From positions 9,242,571 through 9,306,570 of the forward strand of contig NC_045151.1 in NCBI RefSeq assembly GCF_008831285.2: a DNA stretch of 64,000 bases, written 5' to 3'. This document shows positions 1 through 12,210 of the stretch, piece by piece. A program made the translations under genes and the position numbers. This stretch comes from Nymphaea colorata (lineage: Eukaryota > Streptophyta > Magnoliopsida > Nymphaeales > Nymphaeaceae). Numbering within the stretch: the first letter of the stretch is position 1; every line of letters begins with the position of its first letter. The notes beneath the pieces were generated by a model that saw only the letters and a program-made list of their open reading frames with translations, was not told the origin of the DNA and made no database searches.

Positions 1-2470
1 AACCCCCGTGGTGGTCCGAAATGATATGGATCCATTCACGTTGCAGTGGAAGAGCAATCATCCATGGATGTGTGAATTCGAAGGAGAGTTGCTCAGCCTT
101 CCCTAGGACACCCAGTTTGGGAAGACGGGAGCCCAACGCTCCAAACACATCACACAACAATATCCTAAGGCCTTGCATCACATGCGCTTCGAATTGGCGA
201 GACCAGTGGCGTAGGCGGGACATCTCCCAAACACATTGCCACAAACCCACTGACCTCTCATCTCTTATTCTTTCTTACTTATCATTATGATTGCACATTC
301 ACAAAATGACCGACTAGCTCATGAGGTTGGTTCACTTCACGAGTGCACCCATACCTCCGATTGTCTCGACATGAGGGCTACGCATATAGCTAACATTCTT
401 AGCTAGCCGTCATAACATTATGTACATAACTATCCTTCAATTCATTCATTTGTATTATACCCATAGCAATGCATACGAAACATTACAACATTCACATCAC
501 TGAACACATCAATCATATCTTTGAAAACTTAGCTGAACCACGGAAAATAGCCTCGATCCGTGATTGGCTCATAGCTGTCCTATGCAATTATCATTCTAAG
601 ATGATTTCTAATACACAATTGGCATCGAGAAGATACTCGACTCGATGCCCCACCTCATCTTTCCTAAGCAGTTATCATTAATATTATGCAAATGCAATTG
701 TGTAGTATAAAAACAAAACTTAGCACATAACCATTCAATCTCATGCATACATTTATTCAATCACATCATAATCATTCAATCACATCACAATTCGATCCTG
801 AAAAAACAAATTCAAAAGTTGGCCTCAGGCAGGGATTTGCTTGGTGCTGCATGCCTGTCGTGCATAGTGAAAATTACCCAAAATGCCTCGAGCTTTGAAT
901 CGCATTGCTCAAGGTCTACTTGACGTGCCCAGCGTACCTACAAACATAATCAAATGATAATATTTCTACTCATTCCACTTTACAATCTATACAAATATAA
1001 AATATAATCATTGAGGCATAGATCATCGCCTCAAGAGGATGTTGACGGGTAGTATCGACTCAAAGCCCTCCAATAGGTTTCTTCCCAACTCTTTGAGGTT
1101 GTCACCAAACGATTTAAGCCCTGCACTTTCGATTTGAACTAACCACTAATATGTTTCTCCCTTGCTTCCTTAGCTGAGGTGCCTACCCCGTAGATATGCT
1201 TTCCAACGTATAACGTATATGCACATCAATAGAAGCATATTTTCTGAGATAGCTAGAACGATTCTAAACCTTCTCAACATCATCAAAATCTCTATCTTGT
1301 TTTCAAATTGCTTCAAAAATCAACTCCTCATGCTTAAAAGGTCATTGTAGACGTGGATCATCACCCCTCCAAAATAGTTCTAGACTTTCCTCAAAATAGC
1401 AATGTTGCTAGTATGCATTTTAAATCATCAAATCTTAAGTTTAGCATGCTCAATCATTAATTATACATGTGCCAACAGAAATTATTAGGCAATTTAAGCT
1501 CGATTAGGCCTCGCTCACCCCAATCTTAGAGTCCAAACCATTGTAGTCTTCCCGACAGCCACCTCAAGTTCTCGATTGATCCCCAACAGCTAAAATCATT
1601 CATTGTCGTCACCACCAATGCCTTCTATTCGCTGTTATAAGGGGAAAAACACGTCCCCAAGCTACAAACTGACCAAACAGCAATAAACAGGGTGAGATTT
1701 AGCGAAAGATAGGTCCAAAGAGGGGTATGCTGTTAGATAAGGGTCCATGGTAACTTTGAAGAAGTTTGAAGACGTGTTAGAGAAAGGACACGAGTGAATG
1801 GGAGTGGGAGAGAGGCAGCACACGAGAGGGAGACAGTGAGAGAGGGGAAGCTGAGGGTTCAGGAGAGAGAGAAAGGGGCATGTGCTAGAGAAAGAGAGCG
1901 TGCAGAGAGAGAGAGAGAGAGAGTGCGGCCAGAGAGGATGTGGGCGGAGTGAGGGTATTGACAGAGATGGGAGACTGAGAGAGAGAGAGAGTTCAGACAT
2001 AGGGGAGAGACAAGAGAGTGGCAGAGGGAAAAATGCAGGAGAGAGGGCATGCGAGGAAGGAGACCAGAGAGTTTGGGTGGAGGGCAGAGCATGTGAGAGA
2101 GAGAGTGGAGGAAACAAGAGAGATGGGAAGAGATCTCGAGCAGTGAGAGAGCGTGGGCAGAAGGAGAGCAAAGGTGAGGGATGAGGAAGAAGAAGAAGAA
2201 AGAAAAGACAGAGACAGAGGGAGAGACCGACGGCTAACCTGAGCAATGCCCTCGCCGCTGCTGTCGCCCTTTCTCCACCGGCCCAACGTCGCCACTGCCA
2301 CACCTCGTCCGCCTCCTTCTTCTCTGCGTGGATGTTACCTTGCAACAAGAGAGGCAATGAAGAGGGAGACCGAGAGGAAGACGAGGGAGAACAGCCCTCG
2401 TCGGGCTCTCATGTAGGTGAGTTCTGGGTCCAGGTCTAGACCTGCTCCAACCCGACCTGCAATAATGAAG
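1..2470 (+). other. LTR-like non-coding region, no gene
   Basis: I see no credible gene here. The short open frames are low-complexity or lack conservation cues. The left part has motifs and a layout like the long LTRs of Del/Tekay gypsy elements, and the right part turns into a purine-rich tract and then a GC-rich CT-type leader (about 2220-2410). This resembles, in general form, the candidate LTR at 37335, but I could not align the two. The left end would lie outside the window. The assignment is inference only. Confidence 0.3.
1790..2215. repeat. GA-rich low-complexity tract (polypurine on + strand)
   Basis: Over about 425 bp the + strand is almost all A and G, made of many short GAGA runs broken by other bases. 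The matching minus strand reads as Ser/Leu-rich open frames, which explains the long minus-strand frame spanning 1662-2357. That frame is a composition artefact. Such tracts are common in plant 5' leaders and LTRs. Confidence 0.75.
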
Positions 2471-2518
2471 AACACTGCAAATTGTCTATCAGTCTAACAA
2501 ATACAACCTGGAGCCATT

Positions 2519-2522
<4 letters not shown>

Positions 2523-2595
<73 letters not shown>
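2523..2595. repeat. (AT)n microsatellite, about 73 bp
   Basis: This is an uninterrupted alternating AT dinucleotide run. It separates the LTR-like region on the left from the helicase remnant on the right. Confidence 0.98.
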
Positions 2596-2597
<2 letters not shown>

Positions 2598-2767
2598 AAG
2601 GAAAACAAAGTGTAAAACGTTCAAGCAACATAATCTTATTAAAATATAGTGGAAATCTTTGAGTTAAAAGCTTGATTTATGCTGAATAGCATAAGCATGA
2701 GAATAGTTGTAAAGTTCATAATTGAGTAAAGGAAATAGCTGATGCCATAGAAAGTGTAACAGTTTCT

Positions 2768-2890
2768 TAGCAGTATAGAAACATGATATATCTCAAGGGA
2801 TTTTAAAGAAATGTGCTCCAAAAGCCTTCCAGGCGTGTAAATTAGGAATTCAGGCTCACAACTTTTTAAACAGTTTAGGTAAAAGGATGC
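2768..2890 (-). pseudogene. DEAD-box RNA helicase exon remnant
   Basis: Read on the minus strand, this stretch encodes a peptide with the core CEPEFLIYTPGRLLEHISLK. This closely resembles the region around motif Ib of plant DEAD-box ATP-dependent RNA helicases, where a TPGR(L/V)L core follows the EPE(F/I)L segment. The 123-codon open frame 3010-2639 continues on both sides, but only about residues 37-81 look like helicase. No Walker A, DEAD or SAT motif is visible nearby, so this is an isolated fragment. The expected Ser before TPGR is Tyr and a Gly before LKSC is Cys, which suggests decay. The family call rests on one motif. Confidence 0.55.
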
Positions 2891-4075
2891 ACATTTAGGA
2901 GAAACTTTCGACATGTTATTTATCAACAAAAGGAAGTACTTCTCATTCCATCCTCTGAACAAATAAATGAATAGTGTTACAATAGTGTTACAACAGAATC
3001 CTAAAGACATGGAAGGAGAAATATCTGACGTTGATGGAGCAACCTACAAGAAGCATATCAGTAGTTCATAAGGGCTGGACATAATTTTTTGAATTTTCAT
3101 CTATATTAAGGTCATATTTCTTGTATTTACCAAGTTTATCATCATCTCTTGAACTCTTTGATATTGATTGTTTGTGCTCTCCTGTTCCTGACTCTTCGCT
3201 CAACCAGTATAATACTCAAGAAAGAGTCAAACCCCAAGATGCTATCTAAGCAAGAGATTTATCTAGTGCACCAACTAAACCATCTGCATAACTATTCAAC
3301 CACCCATCTGCGTTGTTTTTCAAGGAAAAAGAATTCCAGACAGCCACATCATACAACATACACCCTTAGTTGGAGATACAGATGAGGTCAGAGTCTCACC
3401 ATCAGACATCAAGTAAGTCAAGTCCATTAAAAAAAGACAACACCAGGTTGAGAAGAGATCCTCTAGTTCTCTTGAAAATGGACCCAATAAAGCTACATTA
3501 TAAAATAGGTTGTATCTGCAGTAATAAAGCATGGTCAACAAGAATCTCCATTTCTTTTTTCTCTAATCCTTCTTCTTTTTATAATTATTCTTCTTTTGTT
3601 CCCTTATTTCTTTCTTTATCTCTTTTATGGCTTCTTGCGTTAATTGAGTTCAAAAGAGCAGTTCCATGATCAATATTAGACATTATACCTTGTGGCATTT
3701 CATTCTTGGACGTAGTGTAAGCTCAAAAACGGTTGCCAGAAAACAAAAACTCCATTTTCCGGTCACAAAAAATAAAAACCCTTAAAAAACATGACAATGC
3801 AAAACAAAAAGCAGAAGAAATCAGGGATCTCAACCTCGCTAAACAAAAAACTGGATGCCTGAGGATTAAAATCACAAGCAACTAGTGGCAGGAAATCTAA
3901 AGCAATCAGGGAATCTACTTCATGACATAGGGGGCACACACACACACACACACACAGTCAGAGAGAGAAAGACCTACAGACTACAATCGGTGGAAATCTC
4001 AGAGAACAGAAAGCATCGGAGAACACAGAGAGCTCCAACACCTTCTTAGCCAGTCCCTTTTAAAGCAGGTTTGGG
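2891..4075. other. Intergenic stretch with one weak exon-like segment
   Basis: No gene is supported. On the + strand about 3319-3413 is an open, exon-like frame bounded by TTTTTCAAG and a GTAAGT-like step. It reads as a hydrophilic peptide that includes HTPLVGDTDEVRVSPSDI, and I do not recognise it. A (CA)n run lies at about 3938-3957, followed by GA-rich sequence. Nothing else stands out. Confidence 0.35.
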
Positions 4076-4284
4076 CAGGGGAGGAGGGCCAGGAGGCAAA
4101 GGGGCGATCGCTTGCGCTATGGGCCTGAGACTAGGGAGTGAGGGAGTGAATGAGAGAGAGGGCAGGCCAAGGAGGGAGGGAGGGTCGGGCCAAACTAAAA
4201 ATTTTTACTTTTATATATATATATATTTTTTCATTCACTAAGGTAGGGCCAAGGCCTAGGCGGGCCCTCCTCCCTCCGCCCCTG
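4076..4284. mobile_element. hAT-type MITE with CAGGGG terminal inverted repeats
   Basis: The left end (CAGGGGAGGAGGGCC) and the reverse complement of the right end (CAGGGGCGGAGGGAGGAGGGCCC) form an imperfect inverted repeat about 209 bp apart. Internally there are GGCC-rich arms around an AT-rich core with a short TA run. CAGGGGCGGAG termini are typical of a widespread plant non-autonomous hAT group. I do not see a clear 8-bp target duplication, so the exact left end is uncertain. It lies about 300 bp before the first recognisable kinase exon. Confidence 0.55.
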
Positions 4285-4578
4285 ACTATAACACATTGAA
4301 CATATGGCCATGCTAAATTGAGTAAATTGTGTTTTATTTAGGGTGATAATCATCCCCATCCTTGCCATTTTATTTGCCTCTCACTTTATGCTGCTGTAGG
4401 CATAAAAGGGTAAAATGATGATATTTTACTGTATGCGCTGCATAGCTATTGCTGTAGTATTCATGTCCTACCTGATAAAAATTAGTTTCTAGACCCATTG
4501 TCCTTAAGATACCCAGGATTTTTTTATATTCTTTATAATTTATTGGATGTGACTTTTATTCTCTACACTCATTAATAG

Positions 4579-5015
4579 GAATATGGGTTGCTTGACTATG
4601 AGGAGAAAGTATTGGATGGATTCTATGATATACTTAGTACCTCAGCAGAACCTGCAGGTCAAGTGAAAATGCCTTTGCTTATTGACCTACAAGCCACTAT
4701 GGTTGATGCAGGGTCTGAAATTGTCATAGTTAGTCGAGCCATTGATCCAGCACTAGAGGAGCTAGGACAAATTTCACGTTATATTGCTATGGATTGCCGA
4801 GCTGCTGAAGGTGGATCTGTAAGCAGCAGGTTGGTGCAACGAATTGCTGACCTTATTGTTGAACATAAGGGTGGTCCAGTTAAAGATGCAAATGATACAA
4901 TAGCCAGATGGATTGAGAATAATAGTAAACTTTGGTGTCTTCTCTGCAGACAAGCTTCTTGCCTCTTGGATGCTTGAAAGTTGGCCTATCTCGATATAGA
5001 TCTCTACTATTCAAG
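4579..5015 (+). pseudogene. Kinase pseudogene exon 1: EDR1 domain, N-terminal part
   Basis: The acceptor is TTAATAG before 4579 and the donor is GTCAGG after 5015. The peptide opens with a YG-x-LDYEEKVLDGFYDI-type segment, then a PLLIDLQATM segment and IADLIVEHKGGPV, all diagnostic of the EDR1 domain in plant Raf-like kinases. The frame is open from 4588 to 4977. The exon end, in the family PLG-x-L-x-x-GLSRYRSLLFK, is found in the next frame, so there is a single-base frameshift at about 4950-4965. No exon with the preceding family sequence is visible upstream. Confidence 0.88.
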
Positions 5016-5740
5016 GTCAGGTTTCATTGATGCAGTTTGGTTGTCTATTCAATAGTCATTTTTTTCAGTTATCTTATGCTTAGTAAAGGGCACCAAAATT
5101 GAATGACACAAAGGATCTTGGAAATTTGGCACCAAAATCAAATTTGTAGCGAAGAAGAGATATCTACTCAGGAGTGTAGCTGCAGCCAATTTTGAGCTGC
5201 CATTTCACTCCTATTATTGTGTCTATAGAGCTATTACCACGATACAATCCTTTAATAAATTATTTGATCACATTAGTGATCAATTACCTCTGCTGCAGCA
5301 CTGCCGCTCTACTGAAAACTCTGTGCATGCACCTTGGAGGATGTCAAGTACAGGGGCTCACAAACTATGACTGGTCAAGTTGATGCCTGAAGAAAAGTAA
5401 TAGAATTTCCCCATACTGCATAACTGAAACACAATAATTAATAGTTGTTTGACCAAGGTGCTAAATGTCAGTTAAAGAAGGTGTGAGAAATTCATTCATC
5501 AAGGTGAAATCTGGTAAATGCACCCAAAAAATTATAGGCACAACGAAGGTGATGTGATGGTAAATGATGATAAACCAATAGTTTGAATGTATGGATAGAA
5601 AGAAATGACTTTCGAACGTTAAATTAGAATAATGTATAAGCAATGTAGTGAAAGATCTGTTAATACTTATACATCTTGACTTTACCTACAGTTTAGAAAT
5701 TTACTGATAATAGTTATCATTTATCAATTATCATGGTCCT

Positions 5741-5912
5741 TGTTAAAGAGTGTTTATGCAATATTAGAAAGTTAGAGAGGAGGTCTTAAATATTTTCTTA
5801 TAATGGTTGAACTGTTTTTGTATTTCTGTACCGCCAGCCCTAATCTCATTTAAAAGAGATTAGGGCTACGTTAATGGATATACTTTTTGGCTCTCTCTCT
5901 CTCATCGTAACA
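5741..5912 (+). repeat. Element 1 5' LTR
   Basis: This 172-bp repeat begins TGTTAAAGAGTG and ends CGTAACA. It contains a small inverted repeat around the AATCTC...GAGATT stretch. By eye it differs from the 3' LTR at roughly a dozen positions plus a few indels, so the insertion is not recent. Confidence 0.95.
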
Positions 5913-5925
5913 TGGTATCATAGCC
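5913..5925 (+). promoter_or_regulatory. Element 1 primer-binding site (tRNA-Met type)
   Basis: TGGTATCATAGCC follows the left LTR directly. It differs by one base from the usual copia site complementary to the 3' end of initiator methionine tRNA. Confidence 0.85.
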
Positions 5926-6793
5926 TTCTCTTGTGCCGACAACCAAGTGACTTCTCCGGCAATCATCTTCTCTGGTGACCTCTTGCTTTGGCGATCATCT
6001 TCTCCAGTGACCTCTTCCTTCGGTGATCTCTTCCTTTCTCCCTCTTCTCATCTTCCATCTCTATTCCCTCTTACCACCCAATAAGGAGATGGTAAGAGAA
6101 TAGAGGTTGGGTGCGCCATGATCATGCCTATGTGGAAGGCGTAATCATGCCTATGTGGAAGGCGTGATCAGATCTTTGAGTGGATCTTGTGGATGTTACT
6201 GCTGCCATGATCACAGTTTACGTTGACTGTTAGGAGCATAATGACCTACAGATCATGGATGTGAAATCTGTAAGTTGAAGTTTAATGAGTTGTTGATTAC
6301 TGCTGATTATAAGTATGAGATCTATCAGTTGATAAAGTTGGTCTCTTTGTCGTGCGTTGTGGACAGCCAGCTTTATGTGGTGTGGCTGTATTTAGGAGTA
6401 GCAACAACCATCAGTCAATTGTGGAAGTAGTTGCTATCATCGGCTGAAACTAGTTGTTCAAAAGTTACTTTCTATTCAGATTTCCTGCATGTGTTGCAGT
6501 AATCGGCTGAAGTTATTTAATTGAGTTTCTGCCTGTGTTTCTGCATGTGTTGCTGCCTGTGTGTCTGCATGTGTTGCTGCCTATTTTGCTGCCTGTGTTG
6601 CTTCCTGAGTTTCTACATGTGTTGTTGCCTATGTGGGCTGAAACTATTCAAAATTTATGCTTGGGTTGCTGCCTGTTTTTTTGAATTTCTCATTTGATGT
6701 TGGAGTCGTAAGTGCTTTTTCATATTCTTCTATGTTACAGTGATTTTGATATATCTCTGATATTCATAGTTAGCTGGGTCTTCTGTATTTACT

Positions 6794-7572
6794 ATGGCTG
6801 AAAATAGTAAATCTGAAAGTTCTATTGAATACAAAATGGCTGGAAATTCCTTCTCTTATGGAACCATGATCAAACTTAATGGTTCAAACTATGAAATATG
6901 GTCTAGGGTGTTCACGATGTTAGTGGCTGATCATAAGAAAAAATATGTTCTTGAAGAGGATGAACCTATTGAGAAAAAGGAATATATGCTACTTGAGATG
7001 AAGATAATTATATTGTTATGTCTTGGATTATGAACAATGTGAAATCTCATATAGCTCCAACTATTGCATATTATACCAAGGCCAAAGATATGTGGTCTTT
7101 CTTGAGGAAGACATACTCTAATGCTACTTATGTAATTAAGATTCTACAATTAGAGGAGGAGTTATGCAATATATGGCAAGGGGGTCAAGACTTATCTCAA
7201 TATTTCATGACATTGACTGCTGCATCTGAACGGTTAAAAGCCCTTCATCCACCCTGCCAGCACTGCTATGCATCACAGTTTGAGATTGGTATGGTAGCAA
7301 AGTTTCTATTTGGGTTATCTTTAGAGTACTCAGTGGTGAAGTCTCAAATCCTCACAGGCAGTGAACTTCCTGACTTAGCAGACACATATAATAGGTTGAG
7401 TCATTTTGCAGTTACTCTTTCTCAGCCTATGCATGATACACCGGTCTTTGGACTGGTGATATTTGGTGGATGTGGCCATAGTCCTTATGTTGGAGCTAGA
7501 GGACGTGGTGCAGGCCATGGTGCTGGACGCAGTAGGTTTCAATGCACCTCTAGAGGATTGATGTTGGGATAA
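6794..7572 (+). pseudogene. Element 1 gag remnant
   Basis: Two overlapping frames (6794-7033 and 7018-7572) together give a copia gag: an N-terminal LNGSNYEIWSRVF segment of the Retrotran_gag type, a SWIMNNVKSHIAPTIAYY segment, then a region ending near a Gly/Arg-rich tail. One frameshift lies near 7000. The zinc knuckle seen in element 2 (C-x2-C-x4-H-x4-C) is degraded here, with FQC kept and the remainder lost at the stop at 7570. The gag protein of an active copy would form the cytoplasmic particle that packages element RNA. Confidence 0.88.
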
Positions 7573-8489
7573 ACATTCATATCCTCGTTTTGTGGGTCCC
7601 CCTAGACATGGTGGAGGTAGAATTGCTATGGACAAAGGTCTTTCTTCATCCCTGTAATCATCCCAAATTTTTTCAAAATGCTACGCTCTTTTACCAAAAT
7701 ACAAAACCCAATTTTTGGATCCAAATTAGATCCAAAACCTAAGTTCAGATCCAAATCAAACATTTCAAACCCAAAATTTAAAATTGAGTGTGAAACGACA
7801 AAATTTGAATTTATGAGTGCCACGCGTGCACGGACCTTCCCTTTGTTTTAAGGACTCACTCTCACGCCAAAACACGTTTTTAAACATAAGCCACATGCTA
7901 AAACGAGTAGACAATCAATTGAACCCACATCGGTTTCAAAACGAGTTTGGAATCGCTTGAAACAGAGTCAACCACCCATTTGAAACAAAAAAAAATAGTT
8001 TTATACATATTTTAAACAAAAAAAGGGTTTTATGCTCATTTTATTTTTAATATATATATATTTTTAAAAGGTGTGTTTCTGCACGTCTCGTGATGTGCAG
8101 TCGCGCGACCATGTGCGATCGCGTGACCACACGTCGTGCAATGCGCATGGGAGTGTGCTATCAAGCGGTCGCTCTCAGCGATCGCGCGATCGCGTTGCAC
8201 GTTGTCGCGCGCAAACGTTGCCGAGACATCGCCTGAGGCCTGCCTACTGCGCAGGCCCCATTTTTCTTCAAGAATCGACCGTTAGGGGGCAATTTTGAAC
8301 GTTTTTAATGGGCATTGGCCCTACCTGCACCTCAAAAATGAATTTGCAGCTTAATGGCCAATCATACTCAGTCAAAACCTACTTCTTTAAAAAAAAAAAT
8401 TGAAAATATTTCAAAATTATTTGAAATTCGTATGAAAATATTGTGAAATTAAAAAAAAATCAATTTTCAGTTTTGCCTCTAAAACTCTC

Positions 8490-8497
8490 TATAAAAA
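8490..8497 (+). promoter_or_regulatory. TATA box of the nested LTR candidate
   Basis: TATAAAAA lies downstream of a GC-rich block and upstream of a pyrimidine-rich leader, a layout expected for an LTR U3/R boundary. It is inferred from position only. Confidence 0.35.
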
Positions 8498-8851
8498 CCC
8501 TCATTATCCTCCCTCTTGAGCATGGGCTAGCTTAGCCCTTGGAGAAACTCTAATGCATTCTTACTTGATGACTTAGAGTTTTTAGCTATCTTCCTCCATT
8601 TCCTTCTTCTCATTTCCTTCCCATTCTTCTTCTTCTTCTTCCCCAACTTTGGAGTAAGCTTCATCAAACTACAACTCTTCAAGGAAGCACAAAAAATCTC
8701 TTGGAGGCCTCCTCTTCATCATCTTGGAGTTTCATTCAAGGTGAAACTAGGATCACTCGAACAAAGGGTAATCATTTTCCCCCAAAATCATTCTCATTAG
8801 AGGTATGTAATCAACATCCCACTCCATTCTTTTCTTTATTTCTTTCCTTCT

Positions 8852-9355
8852 TCATCTCCCCATAGTCATATGTGACAACTCTCAAATCTCCATTTTAGAG
8901 TCAAGAAGCTATGCTCAAGTGCACAGGGAGCATGAGAAGACGAGATGCTATTTTATTTTATGATGGAATCATGCTCTCTTTTTTCTTGAATGTAGTCTCG
9001 TTTTGGTTTCCTCATTTTCTATCTTCTTCATCTCCCTATGGCCATACAAGGTAGCTCTAAAATCTCTTTTTCTGAGTCAAGAAGCTATTCTTGAGTGCAC
9101 CGGGAGCATGAGAAGGTGAAGTGATATTTCATTTTATGATTGAAACATGTTCTTTTCTTGAATCTTGCTTTATTTTGGTTCCCTTATTTTCTCTCATCTT
9201 AATCTCCCCATGGCCATATGAGATAGCTCTCAAACCTATATTTTAGACTCAAGAAGCTATGCTCGAGTGCACTGGGAGCATGAGAAGATGAGATGATATT
9301 GCATTTTTATGATTGAACATGTTCTTTGTATTACTTGAATGTTGCTTTGTTTTGA
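8852..9355 (+). repeat. Tandem repeat, three copies of about 172-176 bp
   Basis: Three diverged copies begin at about 8852, 9028 and 9201. Each carries an (A/T)TCTCCC(C/T)AT start, a TCAAGAAGCTAT core, then GTGCA-x-x-GGGAGCATGAGAAG. The third copy ends near 9355. The repeats sit in the leader region of the nested LTR-like sequence. Confidence 0.88.
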
Positions 9356-10024
9356 AAACATTGTTCATGCATAGTTGCTTAATCTTTTCTATCCATATGT
9401 GAATGCACGGTGAAAAGGAATGCGCGGTTTGGGACTCTTTATCCTTATGTTAATTTTTGAGGTTAGGGTTTGTCCAACTTGAGAAAAACCCCTACGAAGA
9501 TGTACATATTAATATGCATTTTCATGTCATTTTGCATTAGTTTTTTTTCTAATCATCCGATTAGGAACCCTAGTGAGCATCTTATCATGTAGTTCAATTT
9601 TTTTCCATACCAAACGGTGGAAGATATTCTATTGTAACAAATGAAATAACTATGTTTTATGTTCATATATAAAAGTATTTGAAATCATGCTTTCCAAAAT
9701 ATTTTCGAAAGAGCCCCTTTCTAATGTGGCTTTGCAGACTTAGCTTAGGATCTTGCATGAGTCCAAGCTCCCCTCCGACCTAAATCGAACTTAACGTCGG
9801 TTATTTTAAGCTATTTGTTGATTTATAATCTCATGAAGACACATATATATATACATGTTGTATACATATGTGTCCACATGATGATTTCCTCCATCATTCT
9901 CTTTCTATGTTTCTACATTCTATTTTACAAATTTTCATATTTACATGAATACATGTATATATTTGCTCTATTTTCTCTTTCTAGAATCTTTTATGTCTCT
10001 TTTCAAGACAAATATCTTTTCTTA

Positions 10025-10131
<107 letters not shown>

Positions 10132-10859
10132 TCTTTTCCTTTAAAATATCTCTTTCTCTTCAAACCAATACTTTTTTTTTTTTAAACTTTCATATGTGTG
10201 TATATATGATGATATGTACATGTATATGCATATCTTTTCTATCTCTCTCTTTCTTTTATGAGAGTATTTCATCTTTTTCATTCTTTTTAATATTTTTCTC
10301 TCATGATCTTTTTATTTATTGACTCTAGTAAGACAAAAAATCAAGTAATGACCCAATATTGGATTCATGTTTGACGGCCTACAACCCCAATCCATTTTAA
10401 AAAACTTTTTCTTCTTATATATGATAATTATGAAAACAAAAATCTTATATGTATGTTATGGTAGGAATGCTTTTAGATAAATATTATGGTAGAAATGAAT
10501 GATTTTTCTTTCTAATCATATAAGATTAATGCATTCATCCATTTACACTCACTTAATATCACTTATGTTCACAAGCACTACTCCAAAGAATTTAAGCAAG
10601 ATGGGATGAAATTCTAAGTAGGTAGTAACTGAATTAGAGCAAAATCTCAAAACCTACTTAAAGTCTTAAGAGAATACTAAAGTGACTTCAAAATAATTTT
10701 CTAAGCTTTTCAAATGATATTTATAAAGTTTTTCCAATTCTATTTTTCCCTAAAGTGTTTCATATTCTCAAGTAATTCTTCAAGACTCTTTTCAAAAGTT
10801 TGAAACGTCAAACTTTCAATATTATAGCAATACTTTATTGTAAAAAACCTTGGACAACT

Positions 10860-11702
10860 CTGTTATATTAAGGTGGCTGGTGGTAGTAAAGGAGTTGTAG
10901 TGTCTCAAAGAAAATATGTTCTTGATCTTCTATAGAAAATAGGTTTGTTGCTGGCTAAACCTGCCACATTTCCCATGAATCCCTACATTCATATACCTGA
11001 TGATGAATCAGAGCCTTTTGACTCTAGATCTTACATATCTATGATAGGAAAACTATTATATTTGACTATCACTTGCCCCAACATTAGCTTTGTTGTGAAT
11101 AAGCTAAGCCAGTTTATGGAAAAACCCCAAAGGTTCATTAGGATGCTGCTCTAATGATTGTCAGATACTTGAAATCAGCCCTAAAAAAGGGGTTATGGTT
11201 CAAAAAGGGAGACAGTGTTGACATCGAAGCGTATAGTGATGCTGATTATGCAGGGTCTATAGATGACAGGAAGTCCACTACAGGTTTTTGTGTCTTTGTG
11301 GGAGGTAATTTTATTTCTTTGAGGAGCAAGAGGCAGAATCTGGTGACTCGATCTAGTGCTGAGTCGGAATATAGGGCTATGGCTCAAACAGTGGTTGAAA
11401 TGTCATGGGTCAGATCATTGCTTCTAGAGTTGGGTGTTTCAGTGTATCTTCCATTGAAGATGTATTGTGACAATAAGGCAGCTACCTATATTGCTAACAA
11501 TCCTCTCTTCCATGAGAGGACGAAACACATTGAAGTGGATTGCCACTATATTTGGGACCCAGTTCAAGAAAGAATTGTTAGCACTATTCATGTCTCCTCA
11601 GAAGATCAGACAACTGATATTCTCACCAAGGCTCTTCCCATAGGCGATTTTCTGAGAGGTTGTAACAAGCTGAGCATGATCGATATATATGCTCTAGCTT
11701 GA
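10860..11702 (+). pseudogene. Element 1 reverse transcriptase end and RNase H
   Basis: The segment starts near the end of the copia reverse transcriptase, with a stop in the QRKYVLDLL(stop)K stretch. It continues with PATFPMNPYIHIPDDESEP and the S-x-IGKLLYLT connection, then after a frameshift at about 11150 gives an open RNase H of about 180 codons (11154-11702). RNase H acidic residues appear in AYSDADYAG, SSAESEYRAM and MYCDNKAA. The frame ends just before the polypurine tract. In an active copy this enzyme removes the RNA template during cDNA synthesis. Confidence 0.93.
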
Positions 11703-11709
11703 GGGGGAG
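11699..11709 (+). promoter_or_regulatory. Element 1 polypurine tract
   Basis: TTGAGGGGGAG directly precedes the 3' LTR. It is the expected plus-strand primer and is the same as in element 2. Confidence 0.88.
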
Positions 11710-11883
11710 TGTTAAAGAGTGTTTATGCAATATTACAAAGTTAGAGAGGATGTCTTTAAATATTTTCTTATAATGATTGGACTGTTTTTGTAAATTTTGT
11801 ACCGCCAGCCCTAATCTCTTTTAAAAGAGATTAGGGTTATGTTAATGGATATACTTTTTGGCTCTCTCTGTCTCATCATAACA
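11710..11883 (+). repeat. Element 1 3' LTR
   Basis: This 174-bp copy begins TGTTAAAGAGTG and ends CATAACA. It is followed by the target duplication GTCCT. Confidence 0.95.
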
Positions 11884-12106
11884 GTCCTAATATTGAAGTT
11901 ACTTGTTTAATATCAGTGAGTCAGCAGACCACTCTTACTCAATTCTGTATAGAACTAGAAATGATATTCAAAATTTTGCACCATGCTGTTATCAAGCTAG
12001 ACTAGATCTTTGGAGTTGAAAGTACTCTATGATTCATCAACATTTTAGTAATTGTATAACTTCTTCAATATTATGTATATTTCTATATTTTGTGTTGCTG
12101 GTACAG

Positions 12107-12210
12107 GTCATAGCAGATTCTGTTGGTGTTCCTTGCCGGTTGGTTAATGGCAGCCTCTACACTAGCATTGATGATGGTGCAGTTAACATAATCAAAGCGG
12201 AAGATGATAG
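12107..12210 (+). pseudogene. Kinase pseudogene exon 2: EDR1 domain, SVGVPCR segment
   Basis: The acceptor is GGTACAG before 12107 and the donor GTCTTC follows 12210. It encodes [20 protein letters not shown] and then an IKAEDD segment, matching the EDR1-domain LADSVGIPCR-x-VKG motif. The reading frame is intact. Phase 2 at its end joins correctly to exon 3, giving DDR-EFLVDPMG. The donor is a weak GT site. Confidence 0.92.

Noticed and set aside
1662-2357. 231-codon minus-strand open frame
   Set aside because: It is Ser/Leu/Pro repeats produced by the GA-rich tract, with no domain.
3320-3541. Minus-strand frame as a further helicase exon
   Set aside because: I compared it with the helicase region before the TPGR motif and found no convincing match.
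4076-4284. Target duplication for the CAGGGG MITE
   Set aside because: The 8-mers on the two sides (GGTTTGGG and ACTATAAC) do not match, so I kept the element on its terminal repeats only.
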